In this document: piece after piece, positions 47,521 to 56,311 of the stretch
How the letters are laid out: each line of letters starts with the position of its first letter
Numbering within the stretch: position 1 is the first letter of the stretch
Assembly: GCF_900637665.1 (NCBI RefSeq)
Contig: NZ_LR134386.1
Coordinates: forward strand, 5,324,501-5,388,500
Direction: 5' to 3'
Length of the DNA stretch: 64,000 nt
Source of the DNA: Chryseobacterium nakagawai
GTDB lineage: Bacteria > Bacteroidota > Bacteroidia > Flavobacteriales > Weeksellaceae
The notes under the pieces: model-generated
Told to the model about the DNA's origin: nothing
What the model saw: only the letters and a program-made list of their open reading frames with translations
Database searches by the model: none
Translations under genes and position numbers: made by a program

Positions 47521-48591
47521 TTAAAATTTCGTCAGTCTTGCATTTAACCAGCCTTTTTTAGCATCATCAAAATCTTTTCTTGAACAAGGAGTGCAATTTT
47601 CTATATTTTCGTCGTCACCAAAATACCACAAATTACTGAAAGTATCACGCTTAAATGCAAATTGCCTGTCATCAATTAAAACGTAAAACAATTCATATTG
47701 TCTTTCTTTGGGATGGGACTGCTGGATATTAAACCCTTCAATCAGATACCATAGCATTTGTGCTAACAGCTGATGATTCAGTTGATTTTCCGAATAGATA
47801 TTATAATTAAAGATCCCTACCGTTTTCAGGTTTTCGCTCAGCCCGATCTCTTTCATGTAGGCGCAAATTTCTCTTCTGTTCAGTCCATTGACCTGTGGAT
47901 TCATAGAAAATGGCTCACTGAAACTTTCTACGGCATCACAATTTACAGTAACCAGGTCTGCTTTTCTGAAGAAAGGTTCTGTTTTTTCTGTAGAATTCAT
48001 CATTTCAGCTAAGCGGATGATGTCAAATTCCACTTCTTTAATCAACCGTACAGAATCCATTTCATTTAAATGTTTCTGATAACCCAGATGGTGATAATTT
48101 TTAATGGAAAAATTCTTAGCTCCAAAAATTTTCCCTAAAAAAGTATATTCGTTAATTTCTTCTCCTTGTTTAAGAGAAATAATGTTACTGATTTGGGTAT
48201 AATTGATGCTTTTCTGATGAAAATTCAATGCTGAGAATAGTGAAAAAGCAAAATCATTGGAACCTCCGATAATCACCGGAAGTGCTCTTTTATAATGGCA
48301 GGCTGACAAAACTTCCTGCAAAATATAATGGGTATCCTGAACAGATTTCCCTGACACTAAATCACCGAGATCCACAATCGGAATCTCAAAATCCAACTGT
48401 GAAAGTTTGTAAAATTCTTTTCTGACTGCTGTAAAATCCTGTACTTCTGCATCGCCGCCTGCTCCTCTATAATCCGAAACAAATAAAAGAACAATACTAT
48501 CTTCTTTTATATCTTTTGTTATCCGATTTCCGATCTGCCAGCTTTCTGTTTTAAAATTTCTTGGTGAAATGATAAAGTCTTCAAAATCCAT
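47521..48591 (-). CDS. Arginase/formimidoylglutamase-fold protein lacking metal ligands
   Basis: A 356-residue protein with the arginase fold order: FVSDYRGAGGDAEV (about 33-46), ALPVIIGGSNDFAFSLFSAL (about 98-117), YTQISNIISL (about 125-134) and LVTVNCDAVESFSEP (about 213-227). In true ureohydrolases these are GGDHS, DAHxD and SxDxDxxDP, which bind two manganese ions. Here the His of the first is Asn, the DAHxD motif is gone, and the last is partly lost. It is therefore unlikely to hydrolyse guanidino compounds as drawn from the family. I recall orthologues in Flavobacteriia next to topA, so the loss is probably old. Role unknown. Confidence 0.75.
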   Translation of the reverse strand: MDFEDFIISPRNFKTESWQIGNRITKDIKEDSIVLLFVSDYRGAGGDAEVQDFTAVRKEFYKLSQLDFEIPIVDLGDLVSGKSVQDTHYILQEVLSACHYKRALPVIIGGSNDFAFSLFSALNFHQKSINYTQISNIISLKQGEEINEYTFLGKIFGAKNFSIKNYHHLGYQKHLNEMDSVRLIKEVEFDIIRLAEMMNSTEKTEPFFRKADLVTVNCDAVESFSEPFSMNPQVNGLNRREICAYMKEIGLSENLKTVGIFNYNIYSENQLNHQLLAQMLWYLIEGFNIQQSHPKERQYELFYVLIDDRQFAFKRDTFSNLWYFGDDENIENCTPCSRKDFDDAKKGWLNARLTKF

Positions 48592-48690
48592 ATTTTAACC
48601 TAAAAATATAATCGTTTAATAATTTCTTGATCTAACAAACATACAAAAAAACGCAGCAACTGAAAATCCCGTGGGGACTTTTATTCACAA

Positions 48691-48723
48691 AAAAAGCCGT
48701 TAACACTTTTGTTAACGGCTTTG
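48691..48723 (-). terminator. Terminator after topA
   Basis: AAAGCCGTTAAC and GTTAACGGCTTT pair perfectly around ACTTTT; on the minus strand a T run follows. Confidence 0.9.
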
Positions 48724-48740
48724 TATTATATAATTAATTA

Positions 48741-51302
48741 TTATTTCTTCTTAGCAGCTGGTTTTTTAGCAGCTGTAGTTTTCTTAGCAGTTGTTGCTTT
48801 TTTTGCTGCAGGTTTTTTCTTTTCTGCAAAAGCATTTTTATCCTGATCTGTGATCCATTTTTTTACTTCATCCAGAGAAATTTCTTTCAATTCTTCTGCA
48901 TCATATTTGGTATCATCACTTTTCTTCGGAATTTTGAACATGGCTTTTCCAAATTTAATGAAAGGTCCCCATCTTCCATTTTCAAGGGAAATTTTTTCTT
49001 TTTCCCATTGCTGAATGTATCGGTTAGCTTCTTTTTCCAGTTTAGCATCAATCAGCTCATTGATATCGTCCTGAGAAAGATTATCGAAGTTGTATTTCTT
49101 TGGCACATTGATAAAAATGTCTTTGTACTTGATAAATGGTCCGAATCTTCCTGATCCCTTGGTTACAGGCTCTCCTTTATAAGTGGCAATCGGAGCATCT
49201 GCTTTTTTCTTCTCATTGATGATCTCCTCTGCACGGTTTTGATCTATGGAAAGCGGATCTTCACCTTTTGGAATACTGATAAACGTTTCTCCCCATTTCA
49301 CATAAGGTCCGAATCTTCCTACACCCACAGAAACTGCATTTCCTTCAAACTCATTCAGTTCAAAAGGCAATTTAAATAGTTCTAATGCCTCTTCAAAGGT
49401 AATGGTTGCAATATTTTGTCCTGACATTAATGATGCAAAGATTGGTTTTTCTTCATCATCTGTTTCTCCGATCTGGATCATCGCCCCAAATCTTCCGATT
49501 CTGGCATGAACATTTTTACCGGTCTTCGGATCAACTCCTAAAAGTCTGTCTCCTGTTGCACGGTCTGCATTTTCTTCTACATCTTCAATTCTCGGGTGGA
49601 ATTTTGAGTAGAAATTCGTCATCATTTCCTTCCATTTTTGATCTCCGCTTGCAATTTCGTCGAAGCTTTCTTCTACTCTTGCCGTGAAACCATAATCCAG
49701 GATTTCTTTAAAGTTATCTGTCAAGAAGTCATTTACAACTTCTCCTATATCTGTAGGAATGAATTTATTTTTATCGCCACCAAATTTTTCATCCAGAACT
49801 ACTTTCTTGATTGTGTCTTTTACTAAAGACATTTTGATGACTTCACGGGTATTCGGTTCTATTTCTCTTTTATCTACATATTCTCTGTTCTGAATCGTCT
49901 GAATCGTTGGAGCATAAGTAGAGGGTCTACCAATCCCTAATTCTTCGAGCTTTCTAACTAATCCTGCTTCCGTATATCTTGCACTTGGTCTTGTAAATTT
50001 TTCTGTAGCTGTAATAGATTTATAACTTAATACTTCACCAACTTTTACTTTTGGTAATAGTTTTTCATTATTTTCTTCATCCTCATCTTCAGTTTTTACA
50101 ATTCCGTAGGCTTTCAGGAAACCATCGAAAATGATCACTTCTCCCTGTGCTTCAAAATGGTGTGGCAATGAAGTGTTTCCGATCTCGATTACTGTTTTTT
50201 CAATTTTAGCATTCGACATCTGAGAAGCTAATGTTCTTCTGTATATCAATTGGTACAGTTTATTCAACTGGGCATCACCAATGCTCTTCACTCCGAAATC
50301 TGTAGGACGTATAGCTTCGTGAGCCTCCTGTGCAGAAGCTGATTTTGTAGTATAATTTCTTGGAGAAGAATATTCTGCTCCGTATTCTGAGGTAATCTGT
50401 TTTTTTGCGCCTTCAATTGCTTCCTGAGAAAGGTTTACCGAGTCTGTTCTCATATAGGTAATGAACCCTTCTTCATATAATCTCTGAGCCAGACGCATTG
50501 TATTGGTCACATTGTATCCTAATCTGGATGAAGCTTCCTGCTGTAGTGTGGAAGTGGTAAAAGGAGCGGATGCAGAACGTGTTCCTGGTTTTGTTTCAAC
50601 ATTCAGAACTTTAAATTCTGTAGTTTTTGCCTGCTCCAGAAATTTTTCCGCCTCAACTTCTTTTTCGAAGTCTTTTTTCAGTTTAGCAGCAATTTCCTGC
50701 TCTGTATTGTTTAAGAAAATTCCGTCAAGTTTAAAACTTGCTTTGGGTACAAATTCACGGATTTCTTTTTCTCTTTCAACGATTAATCTTACGGCTACCG
50801 ACTGCACTCTTCCTGCTGATAGTCCTGGTTTTACTTTTTTCCATAAAACCGGAGACATTTCAAAACCTACAATTCTGTCCAGAACTCTTCTTGCCTGCTG
50901 GGCATTTACTAAGTTCTGATCAATATCCCTTGGATTTTCAATTGCTTTTAGAATGGCATTTTTAGTAATCTCGTGGAAAACAATTCTTTTTCTGTTTTCG
51001 GGTTTCAGTTTCAATTCATCTGCTAAATGCCACGCAATAGCTTCTCCTTCACGGTCCTCATCGGAAGCCAACCAAACCATTTCTGCTTTCTTTACTGCGG
51101 CTTTTAATTCTGTTACCAATTTCTTCTTGTCTGCTGAAACTTCGTAATCAGGACTAAAGGTGGCAAGATCTATTCCCATTCCTTTTTTAGGTAAGTCCCG
51201 GATATGACCGAAACTGGATTTCACTTCAAAATCCTTACCTAAATATTTCTGAATAGTTTTTGCCTTTGCCGGGGACTCTACGATTACTAAATTTTTTGAC
51301 AT
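48741..51302 (-). CDS. topA: DNA topoisomerase I
   Basis: 853 residues from the ATG at 51302 (MSKNLVIVESPAKAK). The Toprim domain opens with VIVESPAKAKTIQKYLG and FGHIRDLP; SDEDREGEAIAWH is the Toprim metal site; RVQSVAVRL and GFITYMRTDS hold the active-site Tyr (about residue 305). The C-terminal third carries repeats of the type GRFGPYVKWG and GRWGPFIKFG instead of cysteine zinc ribbons, and the end is a Lys/Ala-rich tail of about 25 residues that may bind DNA. It relaxes negative supercoils. It stands as its own unit between two terminators or promoters. Confidence 0.95.
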   Translation of the reverse strand: MSKNLVIVESPAKAKTIQKYLGKDFEVKSSFGHIRDLPKKGMGIDLATFSPDYEVSADKKKLVTELKAAVKKAEMVWLASDEDREGEAIAWHLADELKLKPENRKRIVFHEITKNAILKAIENPRDIDQNLVNAQQARRVLDRIVGFEMSPVLWKKVKPGLSAGRVQSVAVRLIVEREKEIREFVPKASFKLDGIFLNNTEQEIAAKLKKDFEKEVEAEKFLEQAKTTEFKVLNVETKPGTRSASAPFTTSTLQQEASSRLGYNVTNTMRLAQRLYEEGFITYMRTDSVNLSQEAIEGAKKQITSEYGAEYSSPRNYTTKSASAQEAHEAIRPTDFGVKSIGDAQLNKLYQLIYRRTLASQMSNAKIEKTVIEIGNTSLPHHFEAQGEVIIFDGFLKAYGIVKTEDEDEENNEKLLPKVKVGEVLSYKSITATEKFTRPSARYTEAGLVRKLEELGIGRPSTYAPTIQTIQNREYVDKREIEPNTREVIKMSLVKDTIKKVVLDEKFGGDKNKFIPTDIGEVVNDFLTDNFKEILDYGFTARVEESFDEIASGDQKWKEMMTNFYSKFHPRIEDVEENADRATGDRLLGVDPKTGKNVHARIGRFGAMIQIGETDDEEKPIFASLMSGQNIATITFEEALELFKLPFELNEFEGNAVSVGVGRFGPYVKWGETFISIPKGEDPLSIDQNRAEEIINEKKKADAPIATYKGEPVTKGSGRFGPFIKYKDIFINVPKKYNFDNLSQDDINELIDAKLEKEANRYIQQWEKEKISLENGRWGPFIKFGKAMFKIPKKSDDTKYDAEELKEISLDEVKKWITDQDKNAFAEKKKPAAKKATTAKKTTAAKKPAAKKK

Positions 51303-51320
51303 TCTAAAAAAAATTTTTTG

Positions 51321-51328
51321 CAAAAGTA
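51321..51328 (-). promoter_or_regulatory. Candidate -7 element for topA
   Basis: TACTTTTG on the minus strand, 18 nt before the ATG. Confidence 0.45.
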
Positions 51329-51356
51329 AAGCTTTTTTATTATATACTTTTTGAAA

Positions 51357-52505
51357 TCACATTTTATTTAATAATTCCAAAGGGGCAACAAACAGTCTGT
51401 AAAATACTCCTTCGAAGGTAAAGCCCTTGCCGGACATTTCTACTCTATATAATAGCGAGAGCAGTATTATCGCCATTGTAATATAGAATTTACGATCAAT
51501 AATTATTGGTTCGTAAGCATACATATTGCTACTTTTTTTCAACATCAGGGCAAAAAGAATAATGATCAACATCATATGAATATACATCCACCTTCCCCAG
51601 TCTATAGCCAGATAAAACAGTGGAAATGAAAAGACAAAGGCTCCGATTAATAAAATATATAAAATCTTTCGCCCTTTTAGATATTTTAAATAATAGCCAA
51701 TATGAAATACACTTATCCCTAAGCTGATAAAGTAAAGAAGATATTCATTAAGATGTTCTTTAATATATTGTCTTTCATCAATATCCCAATAGAAAATCCC
51801 ATACGTTGGATGCACTCCTCTTCTGTTCAGTATTTCCAGAGACATTCCCTCATTCACGTTTTTTCCAAATAGAACAATCGCTGCAGCAGGAATAATTACC
51901 GCCATAAAGAACTTGATATATCTTTTAATTTCCAGCTTTCCATTTTTCACATAGAGCGCGATTGCAAAATAAGGGACATAAAATAGGGTAACCTCGTGCA
52001 AAAGTGTACTTATAAAAAGCAGTATGCAGAAGAGATATTCTTTATATTTTGAAAGCTTATCATTATCTAAAAGGTATACAAAGTAAGTAAACAAAAGAAA
52101 TACAATAAATTCTTTTTTTCCTACATAGGTTACAGTATTCAGCAGCCCTACAAAACCAATGGACGACAATAAAAGGGAGAGATACAACAGATCTGCTATT
52201 TTATATTTAATGAGCTTTGTATAACACCAAAAGAACAGCGAAATAATAATAAATTGAAAAAAGTAAACAATATAATTAAGACTAAGCCCTGTCATATCCT
52301 GTAGAATAAAAAAGAAACTTCCAGATAAACCTCTTCTTTTAAATCCGCCGTCTTCATAATTTATAAGCCAATCTGCCAGAATATAGCCGTCATCTTTAAG
52401 ATTAAATACAAGGGTAAATGCGAGGGTATAAATTGCCGTAATGGCAATAAGAAAATAAATAAAGATCTTACTATTAAAATGTTGTACAAACTTTTCTAAC
52501 CTCAT
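51357..52505 (-). CDS. Polytopic membrane protein of unknown function
   Basis: A 382-residue protein with about ten hydrophobic helices and short loops. The first loop DGYILADWLINYEDGGFKRR and the later FISTLLHEVTLFYVPYFAI resemble membrane proteins of GT-C or oligosaccharide-polymerase type; the truncated gene at 63508 has a comparable FISTLTRETSCLN stretch. I cannot name a family. It ends 54 nt before topA. The gap upstream (52506-52735) has only a terminator. Confidence 0.6.
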   Translation of the reverse strand: MRLEKFVQHFNSKIFIYFLIAITAIYTLAFTLVFNLKDDGYILADWLINYEDGGFKRRGLSGSFFFILQDMTGLSLNYIVYFFQFIIISLFFWCYTKLIKYKIADLLYLSLLLSSIGFVGLLNTVTYVGKKEFIVFLLFTYFVYLLDNDKLSKYKEYLFCILLFISTLLHEVTLFYVPYFAIALYVKNGKLEIKRYIKFFMAVIIPAAAIVLFGKNVNEGMSLEILNRRGVHPTYGIFYWDIDERQYIKEHLNEYLLYFISLGISVFHIGYYLKYLKGRKILYILLIGAFVFSFPLFYLAIDWGRWMYIHMMLIIILFALMLKKSSNMYAYEPIIIDRKFYITMAIILLSLLYRVEMSGKGFTFEGVFYRLFVAPLELLNKM

Positions 52506-52683
52506 AGTGTATTTTTAAAACCTGTAAAAAATAAGAGCAGGGAACGGTCTCATTTTTCACAATTTTACAAGTGCTAAAATTATGAATTTACAGTTATCTA
52601 CAGATATATATTTCGTTTTTTTAACATGATTACCTGGTCACTTGAAAATAAATTTCTTTTTTGCCTCAGATAAGTAAACAATA

Positions 52684-52710
52684 AAGCCGGTCCTATCATG
52701 AACCGGCATG
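52684..52710 (-). terminator. Terminator after the 1092-residue surface protein gene
   Basis: GCCGGT/ACCGGC stem with a 10-nt loop, followed by TTTATT on the minus strand. Confidence 0.7.
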
Positions 52711-52735
52711 CTTTTTTAGGATTTCTCCATAAATT

Positions 52736-55700
52736 TTATTTTTTCACCTCAACAGGTTCTTCATTGAAAGTAATTAGCTCTTTGGGGACCTGGTCCTTTG
52801 CTGCAGGTAAAGTCGTCACTTGATCTTTAGGAATAGGTCCTAATTCGTTCCCATTGGTATCAAATTTCATTTTTACACACCTGCAATTCATCCCGAAATA
52901 TGGATCATTGTTATCATGGAAGGCTAGCATACGATTCGCTGTAGAAGCAGCATCCCAAAGAATATTGATCGGTCTTCCTATATAATTTGACAACAAAGCT
53001 CCCGTCCAGATTCCCGGATATTGAAAATTAATCACATTGAAACTTCCTGCTGCACTTTGATTGCCAATGACACTTCGGAAGCCTCTGGATCCTGAATTCG
53101 GATAACTTCCCACGCTGTATGAGGGGTCGTTAAAAGCATATCCGATGGTAGAAGTGGTACTTGGGTTTCTAACTCTTGTCCCTAAATAATCGTTAAGCAC
53201 GCTCAATGCTGTTGCTACATTTTTATCTTTTTTATACCAGGGTGAAATCCCAAAATCCTGATTCGTTGTGATAGAAGTTCCGGTAAGATCAGGGATACGC
53301 CATCCTTCCGGACATGGATCAAAAGGTGATTTTTTTGTTCCTCGTCCCCATCTGTCTGGCGCTAAATTAGGCTCATCTGCCAACCAATCTGTTCCATTGG
53401 TAAAGTTTGGGGTTGCACTGTTATAAGCAGCGAAAGTACTTGGTATCATATAAACCAAAGGATTTCTAACTGAATAGGTTAAAACTTTTGAAACTTTATC
53501 TGCTACTTTATCTTTGGGTAATACATTTGCATTAGCAGCATTTGTATAAGTATTGAATGGTACAATATAATTTCCACCTAAATTATTATAGGCTGCTCCG
53601 GCTAAGGAAGTATAAGTCACTGTTCCATCTGCACCTACAGTGCCCAAAAATATATTAAATGACGCCCTGTTGTCTGCATATTGAAATGTCGGAATAGGGT
53701 CTTTTCTTCCCCACTGATAATGCATTCCTGTGGAAGCGCGGATCTTTGACAGTTCAACTGCAGTAGGTGTTAACGGATTGACAACTGCTGGAAAAGAATC
53801 GGTAGCCCCTAAATTTCTATCCATAAATTCTGTCTGCAATGGAGAGGAACTTTTATCCACATAATTTACATAATTAGTGACCGCTGTATTGGGCAATTCT
53901 GTAGTATAAGGAACAGATATAACAGGCGTATCTGTTACCCAAACATGCCAACTCCAATAGACAGGATTTGTAATGCTTCCATTATGCAGCGTAATCACCG
54001 CATTTCCACTTTGATTGGGATTAATTGTAACTAAAATTTTAGTATTTGAAATTCCATCCAATGAGCTTGGTGATCCTCCTGGAATTATTACTTTACTGAT
54101 TAAGCCTGCATTGGTACTCCAAAGAACGTTTGCTTTTAAATTATTGAAACTTGATAAAGAAAGAATATCTTTATTATTCAAAATTTCACTTTGAACAGAA
54201 AATGCTTTACTCACAGGTATTTCAAGGAGAGTTGGCGTTGTATTCTTTACAAGCTGATAGGTATTTGGATTGTTAATTCCTTCTTTAAATTCAACAATAG
54301 CAGGTAAATATTCCGTTGGAAAATCATAACTATCCACTCTATACAATGGGTCTTTTATACATCTGCATGCATTCGCTCCTGAAGTTTCACCTGCTGCCAG
54401 CGGCATATACCAATACCTTCCTTTCACATTCGGGAAAGCAGCATCCGGAACATCGGGCTGCCCTTTATCCGGCACCATAAACAGCGCCCGTGCTCCCACA
54501 GCAGGAGTATTATCAAAATGTTTAGCCATAGTTGCTGTCCACAAACCGGTATGATGCTGATCTGTATATTGCCCTTGATGAACAGTGAGCCCTAATTGGC
54601 CTGTCCCAGGAAAAAGCCCCATATTAAAGCCATTTACATTAGATAAATCAAAGCCCGTATTAGCGTATAATTTAAAGCCCTTCATATAGCTTGGAGTGTT
54701 TGCGTCCGTTGGTTTTATCACCTGATATTTATTGGCTTCAAAAGTATTTTTCCCCATATTTGTTCTTACTCCAAATGGTGAAAAGTCTATTCTCACATCA
54801 TCTATGTAGGTTTGAGAGGCTAAATTAGCAACCAACATAGAAGGAATTCGCCATCCATTCGGACATGGATCATAGGAAGATTTATCCTGATATGGTTTTG
54901 CGCTGCTGTCATCGTTATAATTTGCACTCACCTTTCCCAGGGAATTGTCTGACCATAAATTCAGTTCTGAAAGCTGCGCATCCGGAATAGAGGTTGATTT
55001 CCCAAACCAGTTTACCATTAAAGCTGTGTTATTATTGTAGTAAGCCGGCCCTGAATTATCATCTTTATTAACGTAAATAAGACTTATCGGATTTTTAATG
55101 GAAAGCTTTACATTATTGCTTACCTCAGCATTGGAAAGCAAAACAAATTTTCTAAGATCGTCAATTTTAACAGCTCCTGCAAAATTCTTAGCTGCTCTAT
55201 GACGCACCCGCCCTATTGACCCTGAAACTTCATAGAAATCATCTCCTTTTAAAGCCAAAGGCGGAATGGGATCTTTTCTTCCCCATTGATATAACAATCC
55301 TCCATTTTTATTCCACTCTGTTGCCGTAATGGAACTTCCAACTGCTCCCAAGTTTCGATCCATCCATCCCCATTCTGAGTCGGGAATCAATTCTACTATT
55401 CCATTGTTCCTTTGTCTTGAGACTCCTGTAAAACTCTTATAAGTAGATCCATTTTCAGGGGTATCCGTAACCCAAATATGCCATGACCAAAAAATTTCTC
55501 CATTGATCTTTAAGGCGACCACTGCATTTCCTTCTTTAGATTTATTAATCGGAACTTTTATTTTAGCATTTTCTCCTGAACCTACTATTTCCAGAAGATA
55601 CTCTGCCCCTGATTTTACCAATCCGGGATTATCTTCCCAAAGAACATCTGCCGTAGCTTGTCCTGTAGGAACTCCTGAACCTCCAAGAATTTTATCCTGT

Positions 55701-56014
55701 TGCCACATTGCGTAGGCTTTTTTTACAGGAACATATAGGCCTTCGTTATTTTGAGCAGGATCAAAGAAATAGCTATTAGGAGCTTTCGTCCAATCTCTTT
55801 CGTCATTATAAGTTTTTTTGCCGGTATTTGAATTTTTGATTTTAGGCTGAAGCTCTTTTTCAGCTGAAGGTTTATGTATTGTATCCTGATTAGCTATTTT
55901 AGGTTTTTCTATTGGAACTGTTTGTCTTTTCAACTCCATACCACCTATAGAGCAGATACACACCAATACTAGGCAAATGCTTACCCTTATTTTTTTTAAT
56001 ACTGATTTTTTCAT
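52736..56014 (-). CDS. Giant exported protein with two FISUMP-like modules, no sorting domain
   Basis: A 1092-residue protein. A hydrophobic N-terminus (9-26) and a Lys/Pro linker precede two related modules (about 73-565 and 578-1060). Each module has an Ig/BACON-like part (IPVNKS...WSWHIWVTDTP), then WMDRNLGA, LYQWGRKDPIP and DPCPNGWRIP, then a C-terminal box CRCIKDP/NCRCVKM. WGRKDPIP plus DPCP-GWR-P is the pattern of the Fibrobacter major paralogous (FISUMP-like) domain. It parallels the 1570-residue protein upstream almost end to end but lacks both the long N-terminal domain and a T9SS sorting domain; it ends EEPVEVKK. It is probably in the periplasm or cell surface; ligand unknown. Confidence 0.75.
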   Translation of the reverse strand: MKKSVLKKIRVSICLVLVCICSIGGMELKRQTVPIEKPKIANQDTIHKPSAEKELQPKIKNSNTGKKTYNDERDWTKAPNSYFFDPAQNNEGLYVPVKKAYAMWQQDKILGGSGVPTGQATADVLWEDNPGLVKSGAEYLLEIVGSGENAKIKVPINKSKEGNAVVALKINGEIFWSWHIWVTDTPENGSTYKSFTGVSRQRNNGIVELIPDSEWGWMDRNLGAVGSSITATEWNKNGGLLYQWGRKDPIPPLALKGDDFYEVSGSIGRVRHRAAKNFAGAVKIDDLRKFVLLSNAEVSNNVKLSIKNPISLIYVNKDDNSGPAYYNNNTALMVNWFGKSTSIPDAQLSELNLWSDNSLGKVSANYNDDSSAKPYQDKSSYDPCPNGWRIPSMLVANLASQTYIDDVRIDFSPFGVRTNMGKNTFEANKYQVIKPTDANTPSYMKGFKLYANTGFDLSNVNGFNMGLFPGTGQLGLTVHQGQYTDQHHTGLWTATMAKHFDNTPAVGARALFMVPDKGQPDVPDAAFPNVKGRYWYMPLAAGETSGANACRCIKDPLYRVDSYDFPTEYLPAIVEFKEGINNPNTYQLVKNTTPTLLEIPVSKAFSVQSEILNNKDILSLSSFNNLKANVLWSTNAGLISKVIIPGGSPSSLDGISNTKILVTINPNQSGNAVITLHNGSITNPVYWSWHVWVTDTPVISVPYTTELPNTAVTNYVNYVDKSSSPLQTEFMDRNLGATDSFPAVVNPLTPTAVELSKIRASTGMHYQWGRKDPIPTFQYADNRASFNIFLGTVGADGTVTYTSLAGAAYNNLGGNYIVPFNTYTNAANANVLPKDKVADKVSKVLTYSVRNPLVYMIPSTFAAYNSATPNFTNGTDWLADEPNLAPDRWGRGTKKSPFDPCPEGWRIPDLTGTSITTNQDFGISPWYKKDKNVATALSVLNDYLGTRVRNPSTTSTIGYAFNDPSYSVGSYPNSGSRGFRSVIGNQSAAGSFNVINFQYPGIWTGALLSNYIGRPINILWDAASTANRMLAFHDNNDPYFGMNCRCVKMKFDTNGNELGPIPKDQVTTLPAAKDQVPKELITFNEEPVEVKK

Positions 56015-56261
56015 GTCAATGATTTTTATATAAACACAAGTACACCCCTATACTTTTGATATAAAAAAGTCACATAATACACCAATTACAATCAACCAAA
56101 TCAATTATAAAGCAAATAATTCAACATAATTAAATTATTAATAAATATTAAACAATACAAAACCAAAGAATCAAAAAATACACCAAAAGAATAAAAATAG
56201 AATCTTTACCATTTTAACAATCAGTAGAATATTGTCCCGTAATACCCTGAAATAAGGATAA

Positions 56262-56289
56262 AAAAAACCGGAAGAAAAATCTCCCGGTT
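56262..56289 (-). terminator. Terminator after the 1570-residue surface protein gene
   Basis: AACCGGGAGA and TCTTCCGGTT pair with one mismatch; a T run follows on the minus strand. The rest of the 297-nt gap 56015-56311 is AT-rich and shows no gene. Confidence 0.78.
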
Positions 56290-56311
56290 AAAGCCTTATA
56301 GAATAATCTAC

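Noticed and set aside
47521..48591. Working formimidoylglutamase or arginase
   Set aside because: The metal-binding motifs are lost; no histidine-degradation genes are near.
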